From Pseudomonadota bacterium (lineage in GTDB: Bacteria; Chloroflexota; Ktedonobacteria; Ktedonobacterales; JADMIN01): a stretch of 32,227 nt of DNA. Position numbers and translations under genes: made by a program. Positions 1 to 7,208 of this stretch are shown one piece after another. The stretch is taken from positions 1 through 32,227 of the forward strand of contig JAJPIU010000277.1 of assembly GCA_021324535.1 (NCBI GenBank), written 5' to 3'. How positions within the stretch are numbered: position 1 is the stretch's first letter; each line of letters starts with the position of its first letter. The notes beneath the pieces were generated by a model. It ran no database searches, was not told the origin of the DNA, and saw nothing but the letters and a program-made list of their open reading frames with translations.

Positions 1-210
1 CCAGAGCCAGGGAACGACATCCGAGACGCGATGGGCCGCGCCGACGCCAAGCATCGAGAAGAAATCGGCGAGGGCCAGCGCGAACGCCACCAGCACAACG
101 CCGCAGCCAATCACGGAGATGACGACGCGCGGCAGTATGCGCCCGAAAAGACCCAGCACGACGAAGCCGACCAGCGGCGCAAGCAGAATGTATGGCGTCA
201 GGTTCAGCAT
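1..210 (-). CDS. nuoL: NADH-quinone oxidoreductase subunit L, N-terminal part (runs off window)
   Basis: The first 70 codons of an ORF that reads MLNLTPYILLAPLVGFVVLG and continues through two hydrophobic segments to the window edge. This matches the start of NuoL, the large antiporter-like membrane subunit of complex I that takes part in proton pumping. It starts 7 bases after the nuoK stop codon, and nuoK-nuoL is the usual gene order, so position supports the call as much as sequence. Only the N-terminus is visible, so none of the conserved Lys/Glu residues of the pumping core can be checked. A related antiporter-like subunit (NuoM or NuoN) is less likely given the order. Confidence 0.8.
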   Translation of the reverse strand, partial: MLNLTPYILLAPLVGFVVLGLFGRILPRVVISVIGCGVVLVAFALALADFFSMLGVGAAHRVSDVVPWLW

Positions 211-217
211 CGCAACA

Positions 218-517
218 CTAGCCCTTCAGCGAGTTCAACTCGTCAACGTCCACGTTGTGGCGCGTGCGGAAGATCGAGACGATGATCGCCAGCCCCACCA
301 CCACCTCTGCTGCGGCCACCGTCAGCACCAAAAAGACGAACATCCAGCCCTCAACCGAGTTGAGGAAGTGGGCGAAGGCGATGAACGAGAGGTTGACGGC
401 GTTGAGCATCAGCTCGATGGACATAAACATGACCAGTGGATTGCGCCGGATGACGACGCCTGTCGCGCCGATGGCGAAGAGGATGGCGCTGACCGCCAGA
501 TAGGCCGAAAGTGGCAT
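218..517 (-). CDS. nuoK: NADH-quinone oxidoreductase subunit K
   Basis: A 99-aa protein, the normal length for NuoK, with three transmembrane helices. The typical signature [20 protein letters not shown] carries the membrane-buried glutamate in [10 protein letters not shown] (helix 2), and a second acidic position follows in [11 protein letters not shown] (helix 3). In complex I these glutamates form part of the proton path through the membrane arm. The gene lies 7 bases after nuoJ and 7 bases before nuoL, which indicates one transcript with coupled translation. The Met start is followed directly by the first hydrophobic segment. Confidence 0.95.
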   Translation of the reverse strand: MPLSAYLAVSAILFAIGATGVVIRRNPLVMFMSIELMLNAVNLSFIAFAHFLNSVEGWMFVFLVLTVAAAEVVVGLAIIVSIFRTRHNVDVDELNSLKG

Positions 518-524
518 GGATTCT

Positions 525-1067
525 CTACTCCTTTGCGCCGGAGCGTCGCCCCAACGCCACCGCGCCCAGCACAGCGATCACCAGTAGCACGCCTGTCACC
601 TCGAAAGGGAACGAGTAGCCGTGGAAGAGCGCCAGCCCGAACGCCTGCGTATTCCCCGCGCTGGCCACCTGCTTCGCCAGGCTGGCCGCGCCGCTCGCCT
701 TCACATCAGCCGCCAGCCTGCCCGTAAAGGCTGCATAGCAGAGCGCCACTGCCAGGATGACGCCCATCCCAATGCCAGCGCCCCACTGCCAGCGCAGACG
801 ATCACGCCCGGTCACATCATCATTGGAGCTGGGCGCAAGCATCGTCACCACAAATAGGAAGAGCACCATCACGGCGCCCGCGTAGATCAACACCTGGATT
901 GTGGCGACGAAAAGCGCCTCGAGCGTCAGGAAGAAGAACGCGAGGCTGAGCAGGTTGAGGATCAGGCTCAGCATGCAGTAAACGGCGTTGCGGAAGAAGA
1001 TCACGCCAAGCGCCGAGCCAATCGCCACCGCCGCCAACACATAAAACGCTATCTGCTGAAACAGCAT
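525..1067 (-). CDS. nuoJ: NADH-quinone oxidoreductase subunit J
   Basis: A 180-aa membrane subunit of complex I. The N-terminus [20 protein letters not shown] is helix 1; the family core [21 protein letters not shown] follows around residues 55-80. Two further helices lie near residues 95-115 and 150-175. The reading frame stays open to a TTG at 1079, but the ATG at 1067 is preceded by GGGAGGCGGT, a good ribosome-binding site, so 1067 is chosen. The gene sits between nuoI (57 bases upstream) and nuoK (7 bases downstream). A charged loop follows the third helix ([20 protein letters not shown]), as is usual in bacterial NuoJ. Confidence 0.93.
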   Translation of the reverse strand: MLFQQIAFYVLAAVAIGSALGVIFFRNAVYCMLSLILNLLSLAFFFLTLEALFVATIQVLIYAGAVMVLFLFVVTMLAPSSNDDVTGRDRLRWQWGAGIGMGVILAVALCYAAFTGRLAADVKASGAASLAKQVASAGNTQAFGLALFHGYSFPFEVTGVLLVIAVLGAVALGRRSGAKE

Positions 1068-1123
1068 ACCGCCTCCCAACCTTCTCTCACCTACTCATCT
1101 TCGCCGTCTTAGCCGTTTCGGCG

Positions 1124-1723
1124 TTATTCTTCCGGCTTGCCTCGCCCGATCAGTATCTCGGTCTCCGGCGGCAGATCGCCCTGGCCGACTGCGGCGGCTG
1201 ACGCCTCCTGCCCATCGAAGTAGCCCTGGCGTCCGGGGAGCGGCGTGTTGGTCTCCTCAGGAGGTGTGGCCGACCATGCGTCGAGCGAGCCGCGTGTGGA
1301 CTGGCCGACCGGCTCGAGCAACTGCTCCTTGTGGTAGATCAGGTCTTCGGGATTCATGCTGGACATCTCATAGATGCGCTCCAGCGTGATGGCTCCCGTG
1401 GGGCAGGCTTGTTCGCAGTAGCCACAGAAGATGCAGCGCAGCAGATTTACATCGAAGACACGCGCATAGCGTTCGCCAGGAGAAACCGGCTGTTCCGGCG
1501 AATTCTCCGCCGCCTCGATGTAGATCGCATCAGCCGGGCAGGCGCCCGCGCAGAGGAAGCAGCCGACGCAACGTTCAAGCCCATCCTCGTAGCGATGCAA
1601 CACATGCCGCCCGCGAAACCGCGCGGGCAGCGTACGCTTCTCTTCGGGGTATGAAACGGTGGTCGGCTTCTTGCCAAGCTCACGCAGGGTAGTCGCCAAC
1701 CCCTTGATCATCTCCATCGCCAT
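1124..1723 (-). CDS. nuoI: NADH-quinone oxidoreductase subunit I, 2x[4Fe-4S]
   Basis: A 199-aa ferredoxin-like subunit that carries clusters N6a and N6b and passes electrons from the peripheral arm toward quinone. Two complete motifs are visible: C52-x2-C55-x2-C58-x3-C62-P and C97-x2-C100-x2-C103-x3-C107-P. The N-terminal MIKGLATTLRELGKK is the usual amphipathic region that docks on the membrane. The last 60 residues (after LLEPVGQST) are a low-complexity Pro/Gly/Glu tail longer than in most NuoI. The start is the ATG at 1723. The only nearby ribosome-binding-like sequence, GGTTAGG, belongs to the short dispersed repeat just upstream, so the repeat may supply translation initiation for this gene. 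Confidence 0.95.
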   Translation of the reverse strand: MAMEMIKGLATTLRELGKKPTTVSYPEEKRTLPARFRGRHVLHRYEDGLERCVGCFLCAGACPADAIYIEAAENSPEQPVSPGERYARVFDVNLLRCIFCGYCEQACPTGAITLERIYEMSSMNPEDLIYHKEQLLEPVGQSTRGSLDAWSATPPEETNTPLPGRQGYFDGQEASAAAVGQGDLPPETEILIGRGKPEE

Positions 1724-1729
1724 TGTGTC

Positions 1730-1779
1730 TACCTAACCCCACTGTCCCGTCTTTACCCCTTCCCAGAGGTGGGAAGGGG
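1730..1779 (+). repeat. Short palindromic repeat, copy 1
   Basis: The palindrome CCCCTTCCCA-GAGG-TGGGAAGGGG (1756-1779) is preceded by a CCTAACCCC arm at 1732-1740. Related copies lie at 18175-18205, 25158-25192 and 31391-31428. It sits directly upstream of nuoI, which is on the minus strand. The complement of the arm gives GGGGTTAGG about 9 bases before the nuoI start codon. Confidence 0.75.
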
Positions 1780-1805
1780 AGATTGATTGCTGTATGTGGC
1801 GTTTC

Positions 1806-1975
1806 GGCGGGCGGTTGAAACCGCGCCTAAGGGAGACGCTGCGGCGTCTCCACGAAGTCCGCCTTCGCGGACTAAAGATGTATCGGTATAGCCCACGCAG
1901 GTGGGCTTTGTGGCCGAAGCGGAGCGTAGGCCCTTAGCTGCGGTTTTAACCACCTGCCACGCCCAACCGCCCGCC
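1806..1975. repeat. Three-hairpin dispersed element, two head-to-head copies with 12-bp terminal inverted repeats
   Basis: The ends are perfect inverted repeats: GGCGGGCGGTTG at 1806-1817 and its complement at 1964-1975. Copy A (plus, 1806-1873) contains hairpin 1 GCGGTTGAAACCGC, the linker GCCTAAGGG, hairpin 2 GGAGACGC-TGCG-GCGTCTCC (1832-1851), and hairpin 3 AGTCCGC-CTTC-GCGGACT (1856-1873). Copy B (minus, 1890-1953) has the same order with GTGGTTAAAACCGC, GCTAAGGG, a different middle segment bounded by GGCC/GGCC, and hairpin 3 AGCCCAC-CTGC-GTGGGCT. A third copy is at 31985-32060. The element fills most of the nuoH-nuoI gap and has no coding capacity. It resembles a MITE or a mobile structured repeat; the mechanism is unknown. 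Confidence 0.75.
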
Positions 1976-1992
1976 GCGCTGACCCGCCGCGA

Positions 1993-3261
1993 TCATCCCA
2001 CCACAACTGGCTCCCCCTTCTCCGCAGCACTGTCAACCGCGCCATTCGCTGCTGGCAAGCTCACCAGCCGCACCGACGAGGGTAGCGCCACACCGACGCT
2101 GACGGTTGCGTTGGGTGTCCCAAAGTCCAGGCGCGCCAGTTCCATCTGCCCTGCCGTGCGGCGTCGCGCCCGTAGATAGTACACGCCAACCGCGATCACC
2201 AGCACGGCCAGCCCAAATAGGCCGCTGACCCACCACGACAGGCCAAACGCGACGACAGCCGCCGTCACCAGCGCGTTGACGACCGAGAGCGGCAGCAACA
2301 CCTGCCAGCCGAAGCGCATCAGTTGGTCGTAACGGATGCGCGGGAGCGTGGCGCGCAGCCAGATGAAGACGAACAGGAAGAACGCCACCTTGATGAAATA
2401 CCAGATAAAGGGAGCGCCTAGCACGCCGTTGAGCGCGCCAAGCGTCCATCCGCCGAAGAAGAGCGTCGCCAGCACCGAGCTTGCCGTGATCATATTGATG
2501 TACTCGGCCATCTGGAAGAGACTCCAGCGCAGCCCGCTGAACTCAGTGAGGTAGCCAGCGACGAGTTCTTGCTCGGCTTCGGGTAGATCGAACGGCGCGC
2601 GGTTCACCTCGGCGATGGCGGCGATGGCATACAGGAAGAAGCCAAGCGGTTGCGCCAGGATGAACCAGATGCCCTGATGTACCTGCGCCTCGACGATACC
2701 CACCATGCTCAGTGTACCCGCGAACATCAGCACGCCTGCCAGCGCGAGGCCGATGCTTACCTCATACGAGACCATCTGCGCCGCCGAACGCAATGCGCCC
2801 AGCAGCGAGTAATGGTTGCCAGACGACCACCCCGCCAACACGATGCCATAGACCGCCAGCGAGGAGATCGAAAGGATGTAGAGAATACCGACGTTGAGAT
2901 CGGCGATATACGGCGCCCAGGCGCGGGCAATCGCCGATGTTCCCCAGGGCGTCGGCCCACCCAGCGGTACCACGGCGAAGGCGGTCAGCGCCACAAAGAC
3001 GGAGATCGCAGGCGCCATCAGGAAGACGAAGCTCGACGCCTTCGCTGGCAGGATATGCTCCTTGAATGCCATCTTGATCGCGTCGGCCAACGGCTGAAAC
3101 ACGCCGAACGGCCCGGCGCGATTGGGGCCAACCCGCCGCTGGAAGCGCGCAATCACCCTCCGCTCGATCAGCGTCATATAGGCGAAAGCCGTCAACAATG
3201 CGACAATCGCTATGATGCTCTTGACGACTGCCGCAACCAAAAACCAGGCGAGATCGCTCAT
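1993..3261 (-). CDS. nuoH: NADH-quinone oxidoreductase subunit H, with C-terminal extension
   Basis: This subunit joins the peripheral and membrane arms of complex I and forms much of the quinone chamber. Family signatures are clear: YMTLIERRVIARFQRRVGPNRAGPFG near residues 25-55, QPLADAIKMAFKE after it, IAEVNRAPFDLPEAEQELVAGY near 215-240, and FIWLRATLPRIRYDQLM near 300-320. Usual NuoH is about 330-350 residues; this one has 422. The extra C-terminus holds one more hydrophobic stretch (GLFGLAVLVIAVGVYYL), a basic RARRR turn, and a roughly 55-residue polar tail that matches no domain I know. The start ATG overlaps the nuoG stop as ATGA, which implies coupled translation. Confidence 0.96.
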   Translation of the reverse strand: MSDLAWFLVAAVVKSIIAIVALLTAFAYMTLIERRVIARFQRRVGPNRAGPFGVFQPLADAIKMAFKEHILPAKASSFVFLMAPAISVFVALTAFAVVPLGGPTPWGTSAIARAWAPYIADLNVGILYILSISSLAVYGIVLAGWSSGNHYSLLGALRSAAQMVSYEVSIGLALAGVLMFAGTLSMVGIVEAQVHQGIWFILAQPLGFFLYAIAAIAEVNRAPFDLPEAEQELVAGYLTEFSGLRWSLFQMAEYINMITASSVLATLFFGGWTLGALNGVLGAPFIWYFIKVAFFLFVFIWLRATLPRIRYDQLMRFGWQVLLPLSVVNALVTAAVVAFGLSWWVSGLFGLAVLVIAVGVYYLRARRRTAGQMELARLDFGTPNATVSVGVALPSSVRLVSLPAANGAVDSAAEKGEPVVVG

Positions 3262-5636
3262 GATGATGCCTGTCCTTCCGCACGCCCACCGGCCAGCGCC
3301 AAATCTCCCGACCCCGCATGATCAGACGAAGCAGGTATGCCCTGCGCGACACCCTGGGCCAGCATCTCCCATGTGAGATAGGGTGAGCCAACCAGCGTCG
3401 TGCGTCCCTCAGTGTCGGGCGCTCCTGGCGCCAGCGGCCAGCGTGCGCCCGTCTGCCCCAGTGTCCTCCGCGAGGCGCCCGCGTAGAGGGGAACCGTGCG
3501 CGCAATCTCGCCGAGTATCTGCGCTGGCGACTGGTAGTTCCAATCGAGGCCAAGCGCCTGCGCCACGCCGTTGAGGATCGCCCAGTCGGCCCGCGCGCCG
3601 GGGAGTTCGAGCATCGCCTTGCGTACCACCTGCACACAGCGTTCGGTGTTGGTGAATGTGCCGTCCTTCTCGGTGTAGGAGACGGCGGGCAGAACAACCG
3701 TCGCAGCCTGCGCGGTCTCCGTCAGGAAGGTATCCTGCACGACGAGGAACTCAGTCGAGGCGAGGCGGGATTGCTGCTCTGATGTGGCGTGGCGCATGGG
3801 GTTCGCGCCCATCACATACAGCGCCTTCATGCCACTACCCAGCATGTCGTCATAGCCAAGCCCTGGCGCATCGGATAGATCGGCGTCCCAGGCGGCGCCA
3901 AGCGCCTCGCGCGCCGCAGTGTCGCTCACTGGACGATAGCCAGGCAGTGTATCGGGCAGCACGCCCATATCGCGCGCGCCAAGCGAGTTGTTATCCTCGA
4001 AGAGCGGGCCGACGCCCGCGCCACGCCGCCCGTAGTTGCCGGTCAGCAGCGCCAGGTCGAGCAGGTCGGCGGCAAGCGAGGCTCGAGATGGCTCCAGCGT
4101 CGCCATCTCGTCGTAGAGGAGAACGGCGCCCGTTGCCCCCGCTATCTCGCGCGCCAGCATGCGAAGCGCTGCGGCGTCGGTCTGCGCAAGGTCGGCCACA
4201 CGCTCCGGCGTGTCCTGCGTGATGTCGGAGAGGCGCGTCTGCGCATCCGAAGCATGTCCCTCGGCATAGGCTCCGCGCGTCAGCCCTTCGCTGAGGACGA
4301 CGTTGAGCAGCGTCCGCGCAATCAGGCCACTCTGCCCGGCGGCGTAGCGGATGGCGGCGGTGGCCAGCCTATCGAGGCGATTCGGCTCAGGCGTCAGCAC
4401 ATAGACCTTCGCGCCACGGCGAATCGCCCGACGGATGCGCAGGTCTATGATCGGCTGGCGATGGTAGGCGTCGCCTCCAAGCAGCACGATATGTGAGGCG
4501 CGATCCAGCCCGGCGATGCTGTCAGTCCAAACCCAGGGAAGCGCCTTGCCATCTGGCGCAGGGAAACGTCCGTGATGGTGGTCTATGTTGTTGGTTCCCA
4601 GGCCCACGCGGAAGAGCTTCTGGAAGAGATACGCCTCTTCGTTGGTGGTGTGGGTCGAGCCAATCGCGCCGATGGCCTGTGCGCCGTCACGTTCGGCGAT
4701 CTCACGCAGGCGGCTGGCGACAAGGTTGATCGCCTCGTCCCAGGTGGCCGGTTGCAGCTTGCCATCACGGCGAATCAGCGGCGTGCGCAGGCGGTCAGGG
4801 CTGTTCACCGGATCGAGCGTCCAGCGGCCACGGTCGCAGAGAAAGCCGTCGTCAATCGCGTCGTTGGTGTGCGAATACTGGCGCAACAGCCGATCCACCC
4901 GCACATCTACGCTGACGTTGCAGCCCACCGAGCAGTAGCCGCAGACGCTATGGGTGCGCTTCAACTCCCACGGGCGCGAGACGAAACGATAGCTTTTGGC
5001 CGTCAGTGCGCCCACCGGACACATCTCCACCACGTTGCCTGAAAAGATGCTATCGAACGGGGCATCTGGCTCGACGCCCACCTCCGTGCGGTAGCCGCGC
5101 TCCTGCATGATCAACCCGTTCTCCTGAGCGACCTCCTGGCAGAAACGCGCGCACCGCTGGCAGGCGATACAGCGTTCGCGATCCAGCAGGATGTTCTCGC
5201 TGACGGGAACCGGTTTGAGGAAGTGGCGCTTACGCAAATCAAAGCGGCTGGCTCCTGGCCCGTGGCGCAATGTGAAGTCTTGGAGGTCGCACTCGCCGCC
5301 CTTATCACAGATGGGACAATCCAGCGGATGGTTGATCAGCAGGAACTCCAGCGTGCCCTGGCGCGCTTTCTTGACGGCGGGCGTATCCGTGTAGACGACC
5401 ATGCCCTCGCTGACAACCGTGGTGCAGGCGGTCACGACGCGCGGCATCTTCTCCACCGCGACGAAACACATGCGGCAGGCGCCAAGCGGATCCATCTTGG
5501 GGTGATAGCAATAAATGGGGATTTCGATGCCTAGTTTATGCGCCGCCGCCCAGATCACTGAGCCTTTGGGCACGCTTACCTGGCGCCTGTCAATCGTCAG
5601 GGTGACGAGTTCTTCTTGTTCAGCCTGCTCTGCCAT
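3258..5636 (-). CDS. nuoG: NADH-quinone oxidoreductase subunit G, with the extra N7 cluster site
   Basis: The largest peripheral-arm subunit, 792 aa. In order: a [2Fe-2S] ferredoxin domain (C43, C54, C57, C71), the His-Cys cluster site (H103, C107, C110, C116), a further [4Fe-4S] site (C156, C159, C162, C206; C166 also nearby), then a molybdopterin-oxidoreductase-like domain. That domain opens with C232-x2-C235-x3-C239-x27-C267, the ligand set of the off-path cluster N7 known from only some lineages. The rest (residues 275-700) is the remnant formate-dehydrogenase-like fold. The frame is open to 5720, but the ATG at 5636 follows an AAGG-containing stretch and gives the usual NuoG N-terminus, so it is preferred. 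This is the first gene of the unit; nuoA-F are not nearby. Confidence 0.95.
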   Translation of the reverse strand: MAEQAEQEELVTLTIDRRQVSVPKGSVIWAAAHKLGIEIPIYCYHPKMDPLGACRMCFVAVEKMPRVVTACTTVVSEGMVVYTDTPAVKKARQGTLEFLLINHPLDCPICDKGGECDLQDFTLRHGPGASRFDLRKRHFLKPVPVSENILLDRERCIACQRCARFCQEVAQENGLIMQERGYRTEVGVEPDAPFDSIFSGNVVEMCPVGALTAKSYRFVSRPWELKRTHSVCGYCSVGCNVSVDVRVDRLLRQYSHTNDAIDDGFLCDRGRWTLDPVNSPDRLRTPLIRRDGKLQPATWDEAINLVASRLREIAERDGAQAIGAIGSTHTTNEEAYLFQKLFRVGLGTNNIDHHHGRFPAPDGKALPWVWTDSIAGLDRASHIVLLGGDAYHRQPIIDLRIRRAIRRGAKVYVLTPEPNRLDRLATAAIRYAAGQSGLIARTLLNVVLSEGLTRGAYAEGHASDAQTRLSDITQDTPERVADLAQTDAAALRMLAREIAGATGAVLLYDEMATLEPSRASLAADLLDLALLTGNYGRRGAGVGPLFEDNNSLGARDMGVLPDTLPGYRPVSDTAAREALGAAWDADLSDAPGLGYDDMLGSGMKALYVMGANPMRHATSEQQSRLASTEFLVVQDTFLTETAQAATVVLPAVSYTEKDGTFTNTERCVQVVRKAMLELPGARADWAILNGVAQALGLDWNYQSPAQILGEIARTVPLYAGASRRTLGQTGARWPLAPGAPDTEGRTTLVGSPYLTWEMLAQGVAQGIPASSDHAGSGDLALAGGRAEGQASS

Positions 5637-5730
5637 ACGTTGCCTTACGCCGCCTTCTCGCCGTTGGGGGTCGTTTCGCGTGTTCACGGGCGGCGCCATA
5701 CACGATGTCGCCTTGCGCACGCCATCTCTA

Positions 5731-5759
5731 ATCGTAACATGGCCCTATATGCCTGTCAA
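5731..5759 (-). promoter_or_regulatory. Promoter of the nuoG-L operon
   Basis: On the minus strand: -35 TTGACA (perfect consensus, 5754-5759), a 17-base spacer, then -10 TACGAT (5731-5736). It lies about 95 bases upstream of the chosen nuoG start, with no other gene between, so it most likely drives the whole complex I run. Confidence 0.7.
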
Positions 5760-5782
5760 TCAGCATGGGAGGCGAGGTTGTA

Positions 5783-7084
5783 TTACCGGCTGTGCGCCGG
5801 TTGGGCTGTGGGTTGCGCCGGGGCGGGGTTGCGCACGGCGGAAGCAACCGTGTGTATATCCAGCATGATCTTGATGGCGCGTTGCTCCTCGTGGTCACGC
5901 GCTGTTTCGAGCGCCTGGCGTACCTCGCGCAGAGGGAAGCGGTGGGTGATCAGCCGCTCAGGGGTCAGGCGTTGTTCGCGCATCAGCGCCGCCGCCAGCG
6001 CGAACGTCCCCACACGTCCGCCACCCTCGCCACCCAGCGCGGCGTAGCCTTCGCCGCCAGGCCAGTTTTCCGCGCCGTGGGCCAGCGCGCCCAAGATGGT
6101 GATCTCCTGGTTCCAGACGGGCGTCAGGTCAACGGTGAAAGGGTTGAGCCGCTTGCCTGCCAAGACAACCACGCCGCCCTCGCGCGCCCAGCGCAGCGCG
6201 CTCTGAAGCGATTGCGCGTTGCCAATGGTGTCGTAGACAATATCGAAGCCGCCCGTCACCAAATTTGCGCCTTGCCGATTTTTATACGTCTTGGCGTTCG
6301 TCAGCCGCACGATACCCGCCTCGCTATCGTCGGGGTACAGGATGCGCACGGCCCCCATACGGGTTGCGATCTCCACCTGATAGGATTTCAATGGGAGCGC
6401 GGTGACGGCCACATTGGGCGCAAGCGCCTGAAGCGCCTGGATGGTCAGCAATCCCAGCGGCTCCGCCCCGATGACAAGCGCCTGATCGCCCGGCTGTGTG
6501 CGATGACGCAGCGCGGCATGGGTGGCGACGGCGGCCAACTCGATCAGTGCCGCCTGTTCGTCGCGCAGGCTATCGGGCACGAGGAAGAGCTGTCCCTCGT
6601 GGACAACCATCTCCTCGCTCCATCCACCCCCGACCGCCTCCGGCCCCGGCAGGTAGCGATTCTCGCAGAGGTTATACGCGCCGACCGCACACTGGCGACA
6701 GGGCGGCTCAACGCCGCGTGTGGAGCAGCACTGATCCATCTGATAGGCCACGCGGTCGCTCACACGCAAAAACTCTACTTCAGGGCCAATTTCAACAACC
6801 TCGCCAACCACTTCGCGCCCCAGGAAGAGGCGTTTGGGCTGTGGCGCCGCCTGTACTGAGACATGGGGATCAACCTGCAAGCAGACGCGCGCCACGTCTT
6901 CATCTGCCACACCCGCCAGGATGTTGCGCACACGCACCCAGCGTGGCCCTGGCAGCCGTGTGCGGCCAAGCTGCGTCAGGCGGAAAGGAGCGAGTGGGCC
7001 AAAATAAGCGCGGCGCGAAAATTTGCCCAACAGTCGGGTAAAGCCAATGCGCGTCGGGGTCATATCAAGATAGGCGCTGAGCAT
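5783..7084 (-). CDS. MDR-family (zinc alcohol dehydrogenase-like) protein lacking catalytic zinc ligands
   Basis: A 433-aa medium-chain dehydrogenase/reductase: an N-terminal GroES-like domain (about 45-185), then a Rossmann NAD(P) domain with motif GDQALVIGAEPLGLLTIQAL (199-218). The structural-zinc cysteines are kept (C120, C129, C132, C140). The catalytic zinc site is not: the usual GxCG(S/T)D is AGVADED, with A60 in place of Cys, and the usual GHE is G89-R90-E91. It may therefore be a zinc-independent reductase or have lost activity; the substrate cannot be told. The start ATG has GGGGAG nine bases upstream. A perfect 6-bp hairpin overlaps the stop codon but has no T-run. It is a separate unit from nuoG, which has its own promoter. 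Confidence 0.85.
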   Translation of the reverse strand: MLSAYLDMTPTRIGFTRLLGKFSRRAYFGPLAPFRLTQLGRTRLPGPRWVRVRNILAGVADEDVARVCLQVDPHVSVQAAPQPKRLFLGREVVGEVVEIGPEVEFLRVSDRVAYQMDQCCSTRGVEPPCRQCAVGAYNLCENRYLPGPEAVGGGWSEEMVVHEGQLFLVPDSLRDEQAALIELAAVATHAALRHRTQPGDQALVIGAEPLGLLTIQALQALAPNVAVTALPLKSYQVEIATRMGAVRILYPDDSEAGIVRLTNAKTYKNRQGANLVTGGFDIVYDTIGNAQSLQSALRWAREGGVVVLAGKRLNPFTVDLTPVWNQEITILGALAHGAENWPGGEGYAALGGEGGGRVGTFALAAALMREQRLTPERLITHRFPLREVRQALETARDHEEQRAIKIMLDIHTVASAVRNPAPAQPTAQPAHSR

Positions 7085-7138
7085 ACTCGTCTGCTCCCCT
7101 CTCCAACATCTCCATCACAGAATACCGTATGCGACACG

Positions 7139-7168
7139 AGTGTAGCACGCTGTATAGAGAACCCGCAA
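7139..7168 (-). promoter_or_regulatory. Probable promoter of the MDR dehydrogenase gene
   Basis: On the minus strand, TTGCGG (7163-7168), an 18-base spacer, and TACACT (7139-7144), each 4 of 6 to consensus. It lies 55 bases upstream of the start codon. A moderate match judged by eye. Confidence 0.4.
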
Positions 7169-7208
7169 GGCGCATGGGCGATACGGGGGATGCGCAGGAC
7201 AGGCACGA

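Noticed and set aside
2762-3697. Minus-strand frame of 311 codons spanning nuoG and nuoH in another frame
   Set aside because: Overlaps two conserved genes on the same strand and reads as Arg/Ala/Pro-rich noise.
5637-5720. Upstream extension of nuoG by 28 codons
   Set aside because: The extension is not similar to NuoG N-termini and runs toward the promoter; the internal ATG gives the family start.
5780-5810. Hairpin ACCGGC-GCACA-GCCGGT at the end of the MDR gene as a terminator
   Set aside because: Only 6 bp and no T-run follows on the minus strand.
5765-6859. Long plus-strand reading frame (364 codons) opposite the MDR dehydrogenase
   Set aside because: It is the antisense of a clear dehydrogenase; its translation has no domain and is rich in Arg, Gln and His, as expected for a shadow in GC-rich DNA.
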